Source: Takifugu bimaculatus (taxonomy: Eukaryota > Chordata > Actinopteri > Tetraodontiformes > Tetraodontidae). From it: a DNA stretch of 64,000 nucleotides. Under the pieces are notes generated by a model. That model had not been told where the DNA came from. It searched no databases and was given only the letters and a program-made list of their open reading frames with translations. Location of the stretch: NCBI GenBank assembly GCA_004026145.2, contig CP034976.1:6705178-6769177 (forward strand), read 5' to 3'. The translations under genes and the position numbers were made by a program. Positions 53,778-64,000 of this stretch are shown piece after piece (positions within the stretch are counted from its first letter, which is position 1; the number at the start of each line of letters is the position of its first letter).

Positions 53778-56700
53778 ATTACGCTGTTTGGAGACTAAAC
53801 TGCACCTTTGTAAGTGGGTGATATATGTCCTCTGATGGACCAGTGACTTCTCCATGTGACTTCTGGAAGAGAATGGGGGATGGATGGATGGATGGATGGA
53901 TGGATGGATGGATGGATGGATGGACAGTAAGATGCAGATCATACATTCTTAGTTAAGTGATGTGGCTAAATCTACCAGCTGCAGCTTCCAGCTACTGTAG
54001 TGTCCACACACCAGCAACACAGTGGACAGGGACAGGTTAGCATGGTAATGAAGCCAACTGTCCACCTCCTCAGACAATGGAAACATCCTCTCCTCTGGTT
54101 AAGAATGTTGACGCAGCAGCAACCTTGTATTGAGTCTTGTTATGTGGACTACACCCACCATCTGGGAACATCTGTTTTTATACTTGGTGATGGACCGCAA
54201 TGCAAAACTTAAAGAATGAGTTTTTGCAATATTTCAAATTTAACAATTATCTGGAATAAAATTGAGTTATTCTGGATCTGGAAGCTGGTTTTGAATGCCT
54301 GACCAACCTCGGTGTTTGAGAACTTTTACATATAAAGTAGCTGTTAAACCTTTGTTGTATTTAGTTCAGAGCTTGAGACACAAGAATTTCAATGACAGTG
54401 ACTGCTGCTGTGATTGTTGTGCATCTCGTGCCACATGCTCTCACTCTCACCTCTGATGTCCACACCAACTTTACCATCAGTTCATTCACAGTGAGTCCAA
54501 CAGCTTTACTCGTGCAACAGTTTACATCAACCTCATTATATATTCTTATGATCAAGGATTAAATCAGCTCAGTTCTTTAAATTGATCAAATGATTGTCTC
54601 TCTTACACGCACGCACGCACACACACACTCACACACGCACACGTTCCGCAGTCACGCCCCACCCAAGGTGTCTGCACAGTTCCGGGCCAGGGGGCAATTA
54701 GCAGTAATGGCAGGAAGCTAGTTAGCGTTATCTGCTGCCATGGCTGCCTCCGCCGGTGCAGACAGACCTTGGACCAGTCACGTAGAGACACAGACAATGA
54801 GCCTTGCCTGGGGTGGGGGGACGTTAAAGCCTCCAGGCATATCGCCTGAGAAGAAAAAATTATCATTAATCTGCATTTGTGTCTTCCTTTTTTTTTTAAA
54901 TTTACAAGTGCCTCAGAGACTCAGATTTCATGGTAGCGTCTGTGCGCCACCACAGCTCATGGCTGCAGCCACAATGTCCCCATTGTTCCATTAGCGCGTC
55001 TTGCTTCCTGTACGCATGACGCCACAAGCATTTGTGTGTTTGGGGGGTTGGGGAGATGATGAATAAAGCGCAATAGGATGTGGACAGGGAGGCCCAATAA
55101 AGACTAAACAAAACAAACTCCCCAAATGAGGTTTAGACACAGCACCGGTCACGTAGGTTTCACCAGATCCAAGTTATTCTGGCGTCACCAGAATGCTGGC
55201 ACGACTGGGTCACAGACTTAATGGTCACTGGTCTTTACATTATTTAGCGTTTAGGTGAAGATTTCACACCTTTGGCGACGCGACGTCATACCACAAACAC
55301 CGCTAAAAATCGCTGCCGCGTCTCGAAATCAAGAAAATGGCTTCCATTGTATTTATGAGTCAAGGGCAGAACAAATAAGACATATGCAGACACATATATC
55401 TCTTCGCTCATTGCTGTGAGTCCACGTGCACGTGAGTGTTGAGCTGACAGGACTGCACTAACAACCACAGGGAAATCAAAATGAAGGCCTGACTTTCTGC
55501 TCCTGCCGTTCAAAAAAGGGCAGCCGGTCAGCCTAAATGATTTCTGAATGAAGGAGTTTGTGTGTTTGGACGAAGACATCCTCAAAGGAAGTTCTAGTAA
55601 AATGTGTCCGACGAGCTTCTGGAAGGGCTTTCTCTGGTGTTTGGATGCGAAGCCATTCAATCTCGTTACGGCATGCCAAATAAACGAAAAGTCAAATAAA
55701 CACGGCTGCATTCTGGTGACACATTGTTTGGGTTGCTGTACTGGGATGATTCAATAACTTCCCCTTCGGTTCAAAATGTCAGGTCCCGGTGTGTCAGAGG
55801 CAGCTTATTTAGGGAAAAAATGTAGCTTTTAAAATGCTGCTTTTAAACCTGAGAAAAGCAGACTGAGAAAACACACGTGAGGGGACATTTGGGAGCAGCC
55901 AAATGTCCACAGACTCAGCTCGTCCCTTCAGGTTCTTCTTTGTCTGCTGGACAGTTGATTAGCGTAGCACGCAAACTCTAAAGTGACATACAGGCCGACT
56001 GTGCCAGCCTACGATCTGATTTCCTTCTATTGTTGCTGCTAATTGCATTTTAGATTCCAGTGATGTAACACTGACAGTCGGTCGCCGCTGAATCAAGGGC
56101 CGCAGCTGCAGATGACAGACTAATGAAGGCCCCGGTGAGTGAAGAATTCACAGCACTTCTAATATTAGTACTTCAGCCAGGCGAGAGGGAAATTGTGGCA
56201 TGTGGGTCTAGATAGGGTATGAAACGACCCCGCAGATCTCTGTGATGGTCACTTCTCATAATCTGACATTGTTTGTGTTGATGCGGCGGATATTTTAATC
56301 AGAGCAATGAAACATCAAGGGCCCATCTGCAGCTGGATCTGGCTTTGGATGTCCTCAGTCTTTACATGAGAGATCTGATGAGACTTCGCGGCGACATTTG
56401 GGATTGTTTAGACGACTGCCAGGCTGTTTGATGACAGACGTACCCTGCAAGGCAGCTGATCCCCAAATTTCCCCGCTTCTACAGATGTGTAGAGAAAACC
56501 AAACAGTTGGGAAAACGTGCCTGCCGGACTAAAGAGGCCAGAAAACTAGAAAATCAGAGCAGGAAACGGTCACCCCCATTAAAGTTGAGGGTGGATCGGT
56601 CCAAAATAGACGCGCGCTTGGAAAACCTTGCACGTAGCATGTGTATCTTTTTTATTTATTGGTTGTTTATATGACAACAATGGTTGGCGTACACACAAGT

Positions 56701-57279
56701 TTGATGACCTCGAGGCGTCTCCTTCGCTGCTGGAGGTTCGATATAAATAGTGAGCAGCTGGTAATTATGCTCTGACAACAATAGAGCAAAAAGAAGCGAA
56801 GGGAAGGTTATCTTTTGTTAAAAGGTTGTCCTGTCTCTATTTCGGTTGCAATGAATAAACAATATCTGGATTACTATGGTGGTAACAATTACAACTCCTG
56901 CCGCCGCATTGTGTACGAAATAACAAAGAGGGTAAATATTTGCTCCTGTCAGGGTATCTTATGCAATCCCACAAAGAAAGCTGAATGTTATTATTATTAA
57001 ATCTTATTATTAAAACTTTTATTTTAGTTTGTGAGTAAAAAAATAATTTAAAAAAATTAAATTATGCAGAAATCATGCATGAAATTCCCATTTAGTTGCC
57101 TGGGAGTGAAATATGATATGTAATTTAACTCAAAACACCTCTGTCACTCCAAAATTTATGTTATTATCATAGTTTGGAAATGGAAAGTTTTGATTAAAGA
57201 CTTAGCTGCTTGATAATAATCCAAACAATTTTAAATATTCAGCCTATTTTTATAGCACATATTCAATCAATGTGACACA

Positions 57280-57340
<61 letters not shown>

Positions 57341-57517
57341 CTCATTCATGTGCAGTCTAAGCTTAGATAATAATCTATGTGTGAGCACTAAATACTTCCT
57401 TCTTTTGTATGTTATGTATATTGACAACATTAGCATGCTAATGTTGCTAATGCTAGAGAGAGTTTGTGACTGACTTTCTACTCATAGAATATTTAACATC
57501 CTGTCAGCCAAAGTAGA
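53778..57517. other. 3.7-kb block present only in copy 2
   Basis: Non-coding as far as I can see. Contains a GGAT array (about 53,879-53,924), a CA array (57,281-57,337), and short frames without splice or codon support. Copy 1 joins its two edges directly at 29,604/29,605. Confidence 0.7.
57281..57337. repeat. CA dinucleotide microsatellite
   Basis: About 28 perfect CA units. Confidence 0.95.
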
Positions 57518-59505
57518 CTCCTTTAAAGCATTTAAATATATGTATTACTAATTTAATGAATTTTACAGAACTAAGAAAACTGGACTCTTTTAGATCTTTG
57601 ATTTTCCACTTGGTACATTTTTGTTACTGCAGTTACTGGCTGGAACTGGCATTTTGTTATCAGTCTGGAATAAATATGTTTCTGACTTGTGCTGCACATA
57701 CACACACTGATTTGTTTTGGGTGAACAAAGGGGACAACGAGGGCGTGTTTTCTCAAGTCATGAGAGTCGGGCTCTGTCTCTTGCTCTTTCCTGCCTGTCT
57801 CGTCCTCGTGTCTTCACCAGCACGGGGTGGAAAGATGGAAAATGAAAGAGCATAAATGAGGGTTATTGGGCTTTGTTTTTGGTTTCTTGTTTTTTTTGGG
57901 TGTTTCTGTATCATGTGTGACCCATGCAGATTCTGACACTGTCCATCTGGTTTTTGGGATAAGAAGTGGGATTGGCAAACTGCAATTTCCTCTGCCACCA
58001 GCACATTTTGTCCTTGGAGATCTCGTCCAGATGCAGCAATTGCTGATGTTTTCCTTGGTCAGGGTCACTCATCCAGAAGGTTAAATTGAGGACAACATCA
58101 TTTCAGGCTTCTTGTTGTTTTTGTTATTCTAAGGTAGTTGAATCGTTGAAAACACCAGCTAGCTGTTGACACAGGGATGTTAAAGGGCTTTTCCAGAGTG
58201 GACTTATGGTTTAACGGGTCTTGCTGTGTAATTTCCGGAGACTGATGTACGGCCACCCTTCAGCCCATATCATGAGTCAAGAGCTGCTAAAGAACACTGA
58301 AAAACAAAATATTTAGAACAGAGTTTAATGGCTTAGAGTCCAGTAACCCTGTGACCTAAAAGAATGAGTGGCAGTTAACAGGAACTGGATGAATGCCTTA
58401 ACACAATGAATAGCACAACATTTTAGGCTTTCTTATGAACTTTAGTTCATTAGTTTTGTCAGTCGTAAGCTATGGAGAAGGTGCCACATTGCTGACATTC
58501 TATGGAGCTGTTGGCATGTGCCCACCCATGTTAATGGCCTCTGCTAACAGCACTCATTATGAGCACGCTCCGTTGTAATGAGCCATAATGGGACCCTTTG
58601 ATAATCAACCTGATAGGTAGCCCCTTTGGACTCTCCAGCCTCATACTGGCCCGCAGGACGACGGTATGGATGCACTCATAGGCTATCGGGAGGGAAGAGG
58701 GAGGGGCAGGCTGGCTGCTGGCCAATGGTATTGATGGGACCCAGAGGAACTGAAGGTAACTGGTTGTGGCCACCAATGTCATTCAGATGAAAGGGGAGTG
58801 ATGCACTTTGTGCTCCACTTTGTCAAAAACATTGGCCAGAAGTGCCAGTTTCCTGAGAAGTGAGCACGATTGCAATGACGTCACTCCCGTGTCTGAAGAG
58901 CAGCAGCAACTGAGTCTGACATAACTGCCATCATCACAACTGTTTCCACAGCAGACTGTAATCTGCCAACAGGAGGCTAATTAAATAAATATTAACAATT
59001 GCCCACATATATAATTTTGTAGTAATCGGTATTAAATGAATTTGAATCATAAGACCAATTTAACCCCTAGTTCGGCATATTTTGTGTTTGGTATTAGCTG
59101 TTTTACTCTAAAGATCTGCATTGTTTTTTTACTGGTTCAGTTTCTGTGCTTTTAATAAGATAAGTCAAAGTGAAAAATATGTAAAAAAAAAAGCAATTTA
59201 TCCATTTCTCTTTGCCTGAGGGACTTTCTGCTTACATCTGATAGCCTGCGGTGAAAGAAAAGAGAGACATAGGGCCAGAGGGAGTAAAAGTTTTGGACAA
59301 AGTAGGAATATGCGCAGATGTTTGGAACAAATATGTAGAAAATAAGCAACAACACTTTGTTCGTGTTTGAGGGAATGATTGGCTGTAGCTCTTCTGGAGG
59401 TCAAGGAGGGATGAGAGATCTTTATTTCCTGTCTCTCCCTGTCCGGCTGTCTGTCTCTCCCTCCCTCCAACCCTTTCTTGTTTCCTCTCATCTCAGCTGT
59501 GTCCC
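57518..59505. other. Intergenic region upstream of NCAM-like copy 2
   Basis: Near-identical to 29,605-31,586. No gene recognised. Confidence 0.65.
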
Positions 59506-59512
59506 TATATAA
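59506..59512 (+). promoter_or_regulatory. Candidate TATA box of NCAM-like copy 2
   Basis: TATATAA at the same distance from the ATG as in copy 1. The 48-codon upstream frame (59,537-59,680) again ends two bases before the main ATG. Confidence 0.45.
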
Positions 59513-59682
59513 CCCCTCACGCAGCCCCGTCTGACAATGCAGTGCAAGGTGGGTAGGAAGCAGCAGGTGTCAGTGTGGCCGAGCATCACATACTGGAGGG
59601 TTCCTTTTTATCCACCCCATCAGACAGAATATTATTGGCTGTTTCGTGCAGCTAAAGAGCCAAACGGATTAAAAAACTGAAG

Positions 59683-62600
59683 ATGAAGACATTGGCTCTC
59701 CTCCTGCCTGCAGCCTTGCTGATGCTGCTGATGTACAAGACAGGTAAGAAATTTTCCTTTTAATGATAATATTAGCAAATCTTGGGTTTGTCATTAAATG
59801 CAAGCTGTTTTTAAATGAAACAGTGTTTTAGTTTTTATAGGTTTGATTATGTCTCACTCATTTTCAGAAAACGTTTTCATCAGCTTAAGCTCATAACACA
59901 TAACTCAGGTGAAAAAAAATGATTTGATTAGTTAGTTTTTTGATAGTTTTGATTCTAAAATAGATCAAAATGACGAGCTGTTAAAAGATATAAAAAAAAC
60001 AGCACATTCAGTTGGATTTCTGGTTGAAATGCAGGTTTGATTGTGCAAGTTCCTGCCAAACTAGAAAGTTAAATGATCTATCTCCCCTAGATGCAAAAAT
60101 GGAAATTATTACAACTACGCACGATATTCGTGTGGGAACCGAGATCCTGCTTTTGTGCAAAGGTGAGTTGTTTAAATTTGAAATGATGGATGATAAAATT
60201 TGGGTTTGGGTGCTAATCATGCCTTTCTGTCCTAGCTGGTGGGGAAGGAGAAATTACCTGGCAGAAAGATGGCGAAGACATTGATGAAGAAAATGTGAAA
60301 AAGATGGATGAGACTTCCTCTAAACTGACAATCACGCAGGCGACGATGGAGGATGCAGGCGTTTATAGCTGTCACTGTGAATTTGATAACGGACACGCCG
60401 ATCAAATCATGACGCAGCTGTATATTTTTGGTATGTCAACACTGAACACAGAACTCCAGTTTGTTGCAATATCCCAGTGTCCTAAGCTTCTCCTCTTCTG
60501 TCAGACGGACCCTCGTTTGGCCAAACCAAGAACTACCATGAGTTCCTGGAGGGAACAGTGGGTATGGTGTCTTGCCTGGTAACCGGTCAGCCAGCAGTGG
60601 ATGTTATCTGGTTAAGAGACACAAAACCAATCTCTTCTAAAGGTAGGACCAGTTTGATTAGAATGTCTTCTACCCAATGATGGGGTGTTTTTTAGTTTTG
60701 ACTTGCTCAAATGTATGGCTTTACCATCTTTTCTGATAGCTGGAGGCCGCTTGCAGCAGATGCCTGATAACTCGCTTTTCATTGAAAAAGTGAGAAGAGA
60801 GGATGCTGGGACCTACACCTGTCAGGGTCAGATCAGGGGAAGAGGCATCTACAGCAATCTGTCTGTCTCTGTGGTCATCAATGGTCAGTGACTTTTTCAA
60901 TGATCGTTTATACACTATGTGAAAATGATTACTATATTCTCCAGATAAATAAATTTGAAACTTGAATTTTGCAGTTTCTCCTAAGGTGCAGCTGAAAGAA
61001 GGGGAGAAAAAGGTTCTGGCAGGACCGGAAACCAATGTTTCACTGCTGTGCTCAGTGGAAGGTATACCAGAACCAAACATCACCTGGACCATGTAAGTTC
61101 TGACTCCTGTAGCAGCTGTAGCATCTTTTCAGGATCTCCACTTTTTTTATTTTTAAAAAAACACTCATTACTATTGTTGCATAAAGCCATACCATCAACA
61201 AAGCTTTTTCTGCCTGCAGCCCAACCACCAGTGACTCCTCACGCCACCAGTTTAACTCGAACCGCAGCCAGCTGATCATAAACTCTGTGACCAGGTCAGA
61301 CTACGGGGAGTACGTCTGCACCGCCACAAACAAGATAGGCGAGAGCAGTGGCGTTATAATGCTCCACGTGTTTGGTCAGTTCATGGGTTGACTGTCTGCC
61401 GGCTTGTGCCTGTGAATGATGGTGATGTAATCCTGATGTTGTGTGTCATTTCAGAGGCCCCGGAGGTGTTTGTATCCACAGAGCAGCAGAGCGTGTCTGT
61501 GGGTGAGCGCGTGTCTGTGTCCTGTAACGTCTCTGGCCACCCCAACCCTGAGCTGCACTGGATCAACAAGCACAATGGACGCGCACTGGTAGGAAACTGA
61601 TCCCAAAACAATACCTCAAATTGATCCCCTGTGCATGAATTCATGTACAGTATTTGTGTGTTTGCGCTCCTCAGGACACTTCTTCAGAGCATATCTATGT
61701 TTCTGAGGGTGTGTTGGTGATTAAGGACATGCTGCCCTCTGATGGTGGACTGTATTCCTGTATGGCTGTCAGCACCTCTGGAAACGCATCTAGAGACGTC
61801 GCCATTCACAGTAAGACAAAGCTGCCAAATAAAAGCATTTCCAAATGAGGTATTTGACATTTCCCCTCTTTCTTCATCTGCACAACAGCTGAGCCTGGAC
61901 CTCCGTACTACCTCTCCATTGCGTCCGGACCAGCCTCGGTCCTCTTCTCCCTCAAAACGATGCCCGTTAACGGAGGAACACCGATCACAGGTTTTGTTCT
62001 ACAGTGGAAACAAGATGGGGACAAAGAGTGGAAGGAGATCAGCATCCCGGTTTCAGGTAACGCAACGGGCCTTCAGAGGTGCCACCTTGTGAGTGTGTTT
62101 TCACTCACGGCATCAGCAAATAAATGAATGCATCTGCTCCACAGACCCATTGGTCATCACTAACCTCAAGCAGTACACGTCGTACACAGTGCGCTTGGCA
62201 GCTTCTAATGCAGTGGGAGTGGGACCCTTCTCAGAAAATAAACCTGTCCGCACCATGGGAATACGTAAGTGCAACGCGTCTGACACAAGGTCGGTCCACT
62301 GTAATTGCAGCCCTTCTCTCACTTTTCCTCATTTCCCATCTTACATGAAAACATCAACAAACCACCACTTGGGCCGTTTACCTGCTTTCCCGATGTTCAT
62401 TCACGTCATTGATGCCGCCTTTTGCCCGGCCATCCATCCTCAGAGGGTAGGGTGACGCCACGATATGGCGTTTTCAACCTTTCTGCGTGTGATTAAAGAC
62501 ATCTGAGATGACCTGTCCTCTGTCTGCAGGTGAACCCGATGCTCCGCTTCTGAAACGCAACGACATGAAAGTCGAGCGCAACACCTTTTACATCCCCCTC

Positions 62601-63599
62601 CAGCAGGTGGACCAGGGCGCATCGCCTCTGCAGAATTTTTACTTGCGCTACAGAAAGGTAACAGACACTTCATCCGCCTGGACTTTTATTCTTTTTTTCC
62701 AATCCTCATTCTCTCTCATTCCTGCTTTCAGGATGAAGATGATGCCAAGTGGAAAGAAATGCAGCTGTCGCCTACTTCTGACTCCATATCCCTCCAAGAC
62801 CTGGCTTTTGGGTCAAGATATGAAGTGGAGGTCACAGCGGTCAACGCCAACGGCTCCTCGGTCCCTGGCACATTCAACTTTACCATTGGAGAGGAGCCTA
62901 GTATGCACCCATGCATTCCTTATTGCAGTGATATTTATGGCTCCTGACAGTGTTGATGTTAATTAAAGTTCCTGTTACGTCTCCAATCAAAGAGAGCCGC
63001 AGCATGACCAAAGGAAGCGTGGTTGGAATTGTCATTGTCATTTTCCTGGTGGTATTCCTGATTGTGGACGCCACCTGCTGCTACAAGAACCACTGCGGCC
63101 TGCTCATGTCCATCGCTGTCAAAGTCTTTGGGCAGAAAGTTCCGGGCATGAAGGTGCTTGATGAAGAATCTTCAAATGGGTAAGTTGGTGCTGCGTCGTG
63201 CCCATGTGAGGTGGAAACTTTTTACTTTAAAAAATTTGAGTTAAATCCTTTGTGTGCAGAGAACTGAAGCTGAAGGGCATTTCCACGCCGAGGGGCAGTC
63301 TGCAGATGGGAGTTAAGAAGGAGGCCGGGGAGCTCACAGAGGTCACCTGTGACAAGGCCTCGCTTACTAAACACAAGTATGTTCAGTCATAACTGTTGTT
63401 CCAAACCTGCACAAGTTAAGACAATCATCTGATCTTTAAGGCGCCTGCCTTCAGAATTCCTAAAGGAACTTCTTTCCTGCAGTATTTTATATTTAATCTT
63501 CAGTGTTTTTTACTTTCTTGAGACTTTCCGATTGATTTGTTATTTGTCTGGAACAGGGTAACACAGCCAGGTCGAGAGCAGCAAGCTGTAAGCGCGTGA
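59683..63599 (+). CDS. NCAM-family cell adhesion protein, copy 2 (intact)
   Basis: Single-pass membrane adhesion protein. Sixteen exons join in frame to 702 aa: 59683-59743, 60091-60162, 60236-60430, 60505-60642, 60740-60883, 60975-61092, 61220-61374, 61455-61588, 61675-61810, 61889-62056, 62145-62264, 62530-62657, 62732-62900, 62969-63179, 63260-63376 and 63557-63599. The order is signal peptide, four Ig domains of two exons each (cysteine pairs such as LLLCK/YSCHC and VPCLV/YTCQG), two fibronectin III domains, a membrane helix (VVGIVIVIFLVVFLIVDATCC) and a short tail. The CGLLMSIAV boundary after the helix closely resembles NCAM1/NCAM2, and Ig2 ends YTCQGQIRGRG like NCAM Ig2. Classical NCAM has five Ig domains, so one is missing here. 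A divergent fish NCAM paralogue is my best reading, with no secure symbol. Confidence 0.85.
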
Positions 63600-63624
63600 C
63601 ACCCTGCAGCTGCAAGGAACGTCA

Positions 63625-63630
63625 AATAAA
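63625..63630 (+). terminator. Polyadenylation signal of NCAM-like copy 2
   Basis: AATAAA 26 bases after the stop codon, an unusually short 3' UTR if used. Downstream sequence to 64,000 shows no gene. Confidence 0.5.
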
Positions 63631-64000
63631 CCGCAGATATTAAAGTCACCGGTCTCAATTTTGACAGAGGGTGAGCTCCTCGTGGAAAAGGCTAGACGTT
63701 ACAAACAGATTGCAGAAAAGCGTCTGTGCTGTGGGTGAGCGGGCCGGAAATCAGCCTCTCCTGAAGACTTCCATTCTTTTAAGTGACATTATGATTGATA
63801 GAAGCTCCAAGCAGGAGTTGCTTTATTTTATTTGATAATTTTCTTCACAATGTCTGCTCATGTAATTCAGCTGGAGCAACAAAGCAAACCAGCTTTTGAC
63901 AGGGTAAGCTTGATGTCTGTATGTAACAGGGTAAAAATACTATGCTTCAAAGAATCACATTTTAATAACAAAAGTTTACTTTTATGAATGTCATACAAAG

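Larger units (their letters stand above)
45106..63599 (+). repeat. Tandem segmental duplication, copy 2
   Basis: The more complete copy of the SULT2-like plus NCAM-like unit. It holds about 2.6 kb and 3.7 kb of intergenic DNA and four NCAM exons missing or partly missing from copy 1. Homology to copy 1 stops at 62,887, where copy 1 meets its LTR. Confidence 0.9.

Noticed and set aside
1..64000. CRISPR arrays, bacterial operons, tRNA or rRNA genes
   Set aside because: The short direct repeats present are microsatellites and a retroviral minisatellite. The genes are spliced and eukaryotic. The only tRNA-like sequences are retroviral primer-binding sites.

Overview
The window looks like nuclear DNA of a ray-finned (teleost) fish. 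It carries spliced genes with short GT-AG introns, fish-type repeats, a teleost-type gapdhs gene and fish endogenous retroviruses. I can assemble six host gene models or gene copies by exon joining. For each model the exon lengths sum to a multiple of three.

Region 1 (1-13,145) is ordinary single-copy sequence: a complete gapdhs (GAPDH paralogue, 335 aa), a secreted three-domain C-type lectin (381 aa), and a complete tmem147 (225 aa). gapdhs and tmem147 are also neighbours in mammals (human 19q13.12, from memory), so the lectin sits inside an otherwise old gene pair. An unidentified exon-like ORF lies at 12,901-13,090.

Region 2 (13,146-19,866) is a heavily rearranged endogenous retrovirus, here called ERV-A. 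It holds three LTR copies, scrambled pol pieces, a hAT transposon with an 8-bp target duplication, an antisense solo LTR with a 5-bp target duplication, a LINE fragment, and two minisatellite arrays whose unit contains a splice-donor-like motif.

Region 3 (19,867-33,908) and region 4 (45,106-63,599) are two copies of one tandem duplication. Each carries a cytosolic SULT2-like sulfotransferase followed by an NCAM-family adhesion gene. Copy 2 is intact. Copy 1 has a 5'-truncated Ty3/Gypsy chromovirus in place of 2.6 kb, a 3.7 kb deletion, and an NCAM gene that has lost 1.06 kb in frame and ends in an ERV-A LTR that supplies the stop codon. Between the copies (33,909-45,105) is an ERV-A provirus with a second provirus (ERV-B) inside it. 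ERV-B has paired 382-bp LTRs about 1% different, gag and pol, and an internal block of env plus partial LTR that belongs to ERV-A. All retroviral reading frames seen are broken by stops, frameshifts or deletions.

The arrangement suggests that unequal recombination between ERV-A copies, one upstream of the sulfotransferase and one inside the NCAM-like gene, made the tandem duplication. This is an inference from the junctions and could be tested in related species.
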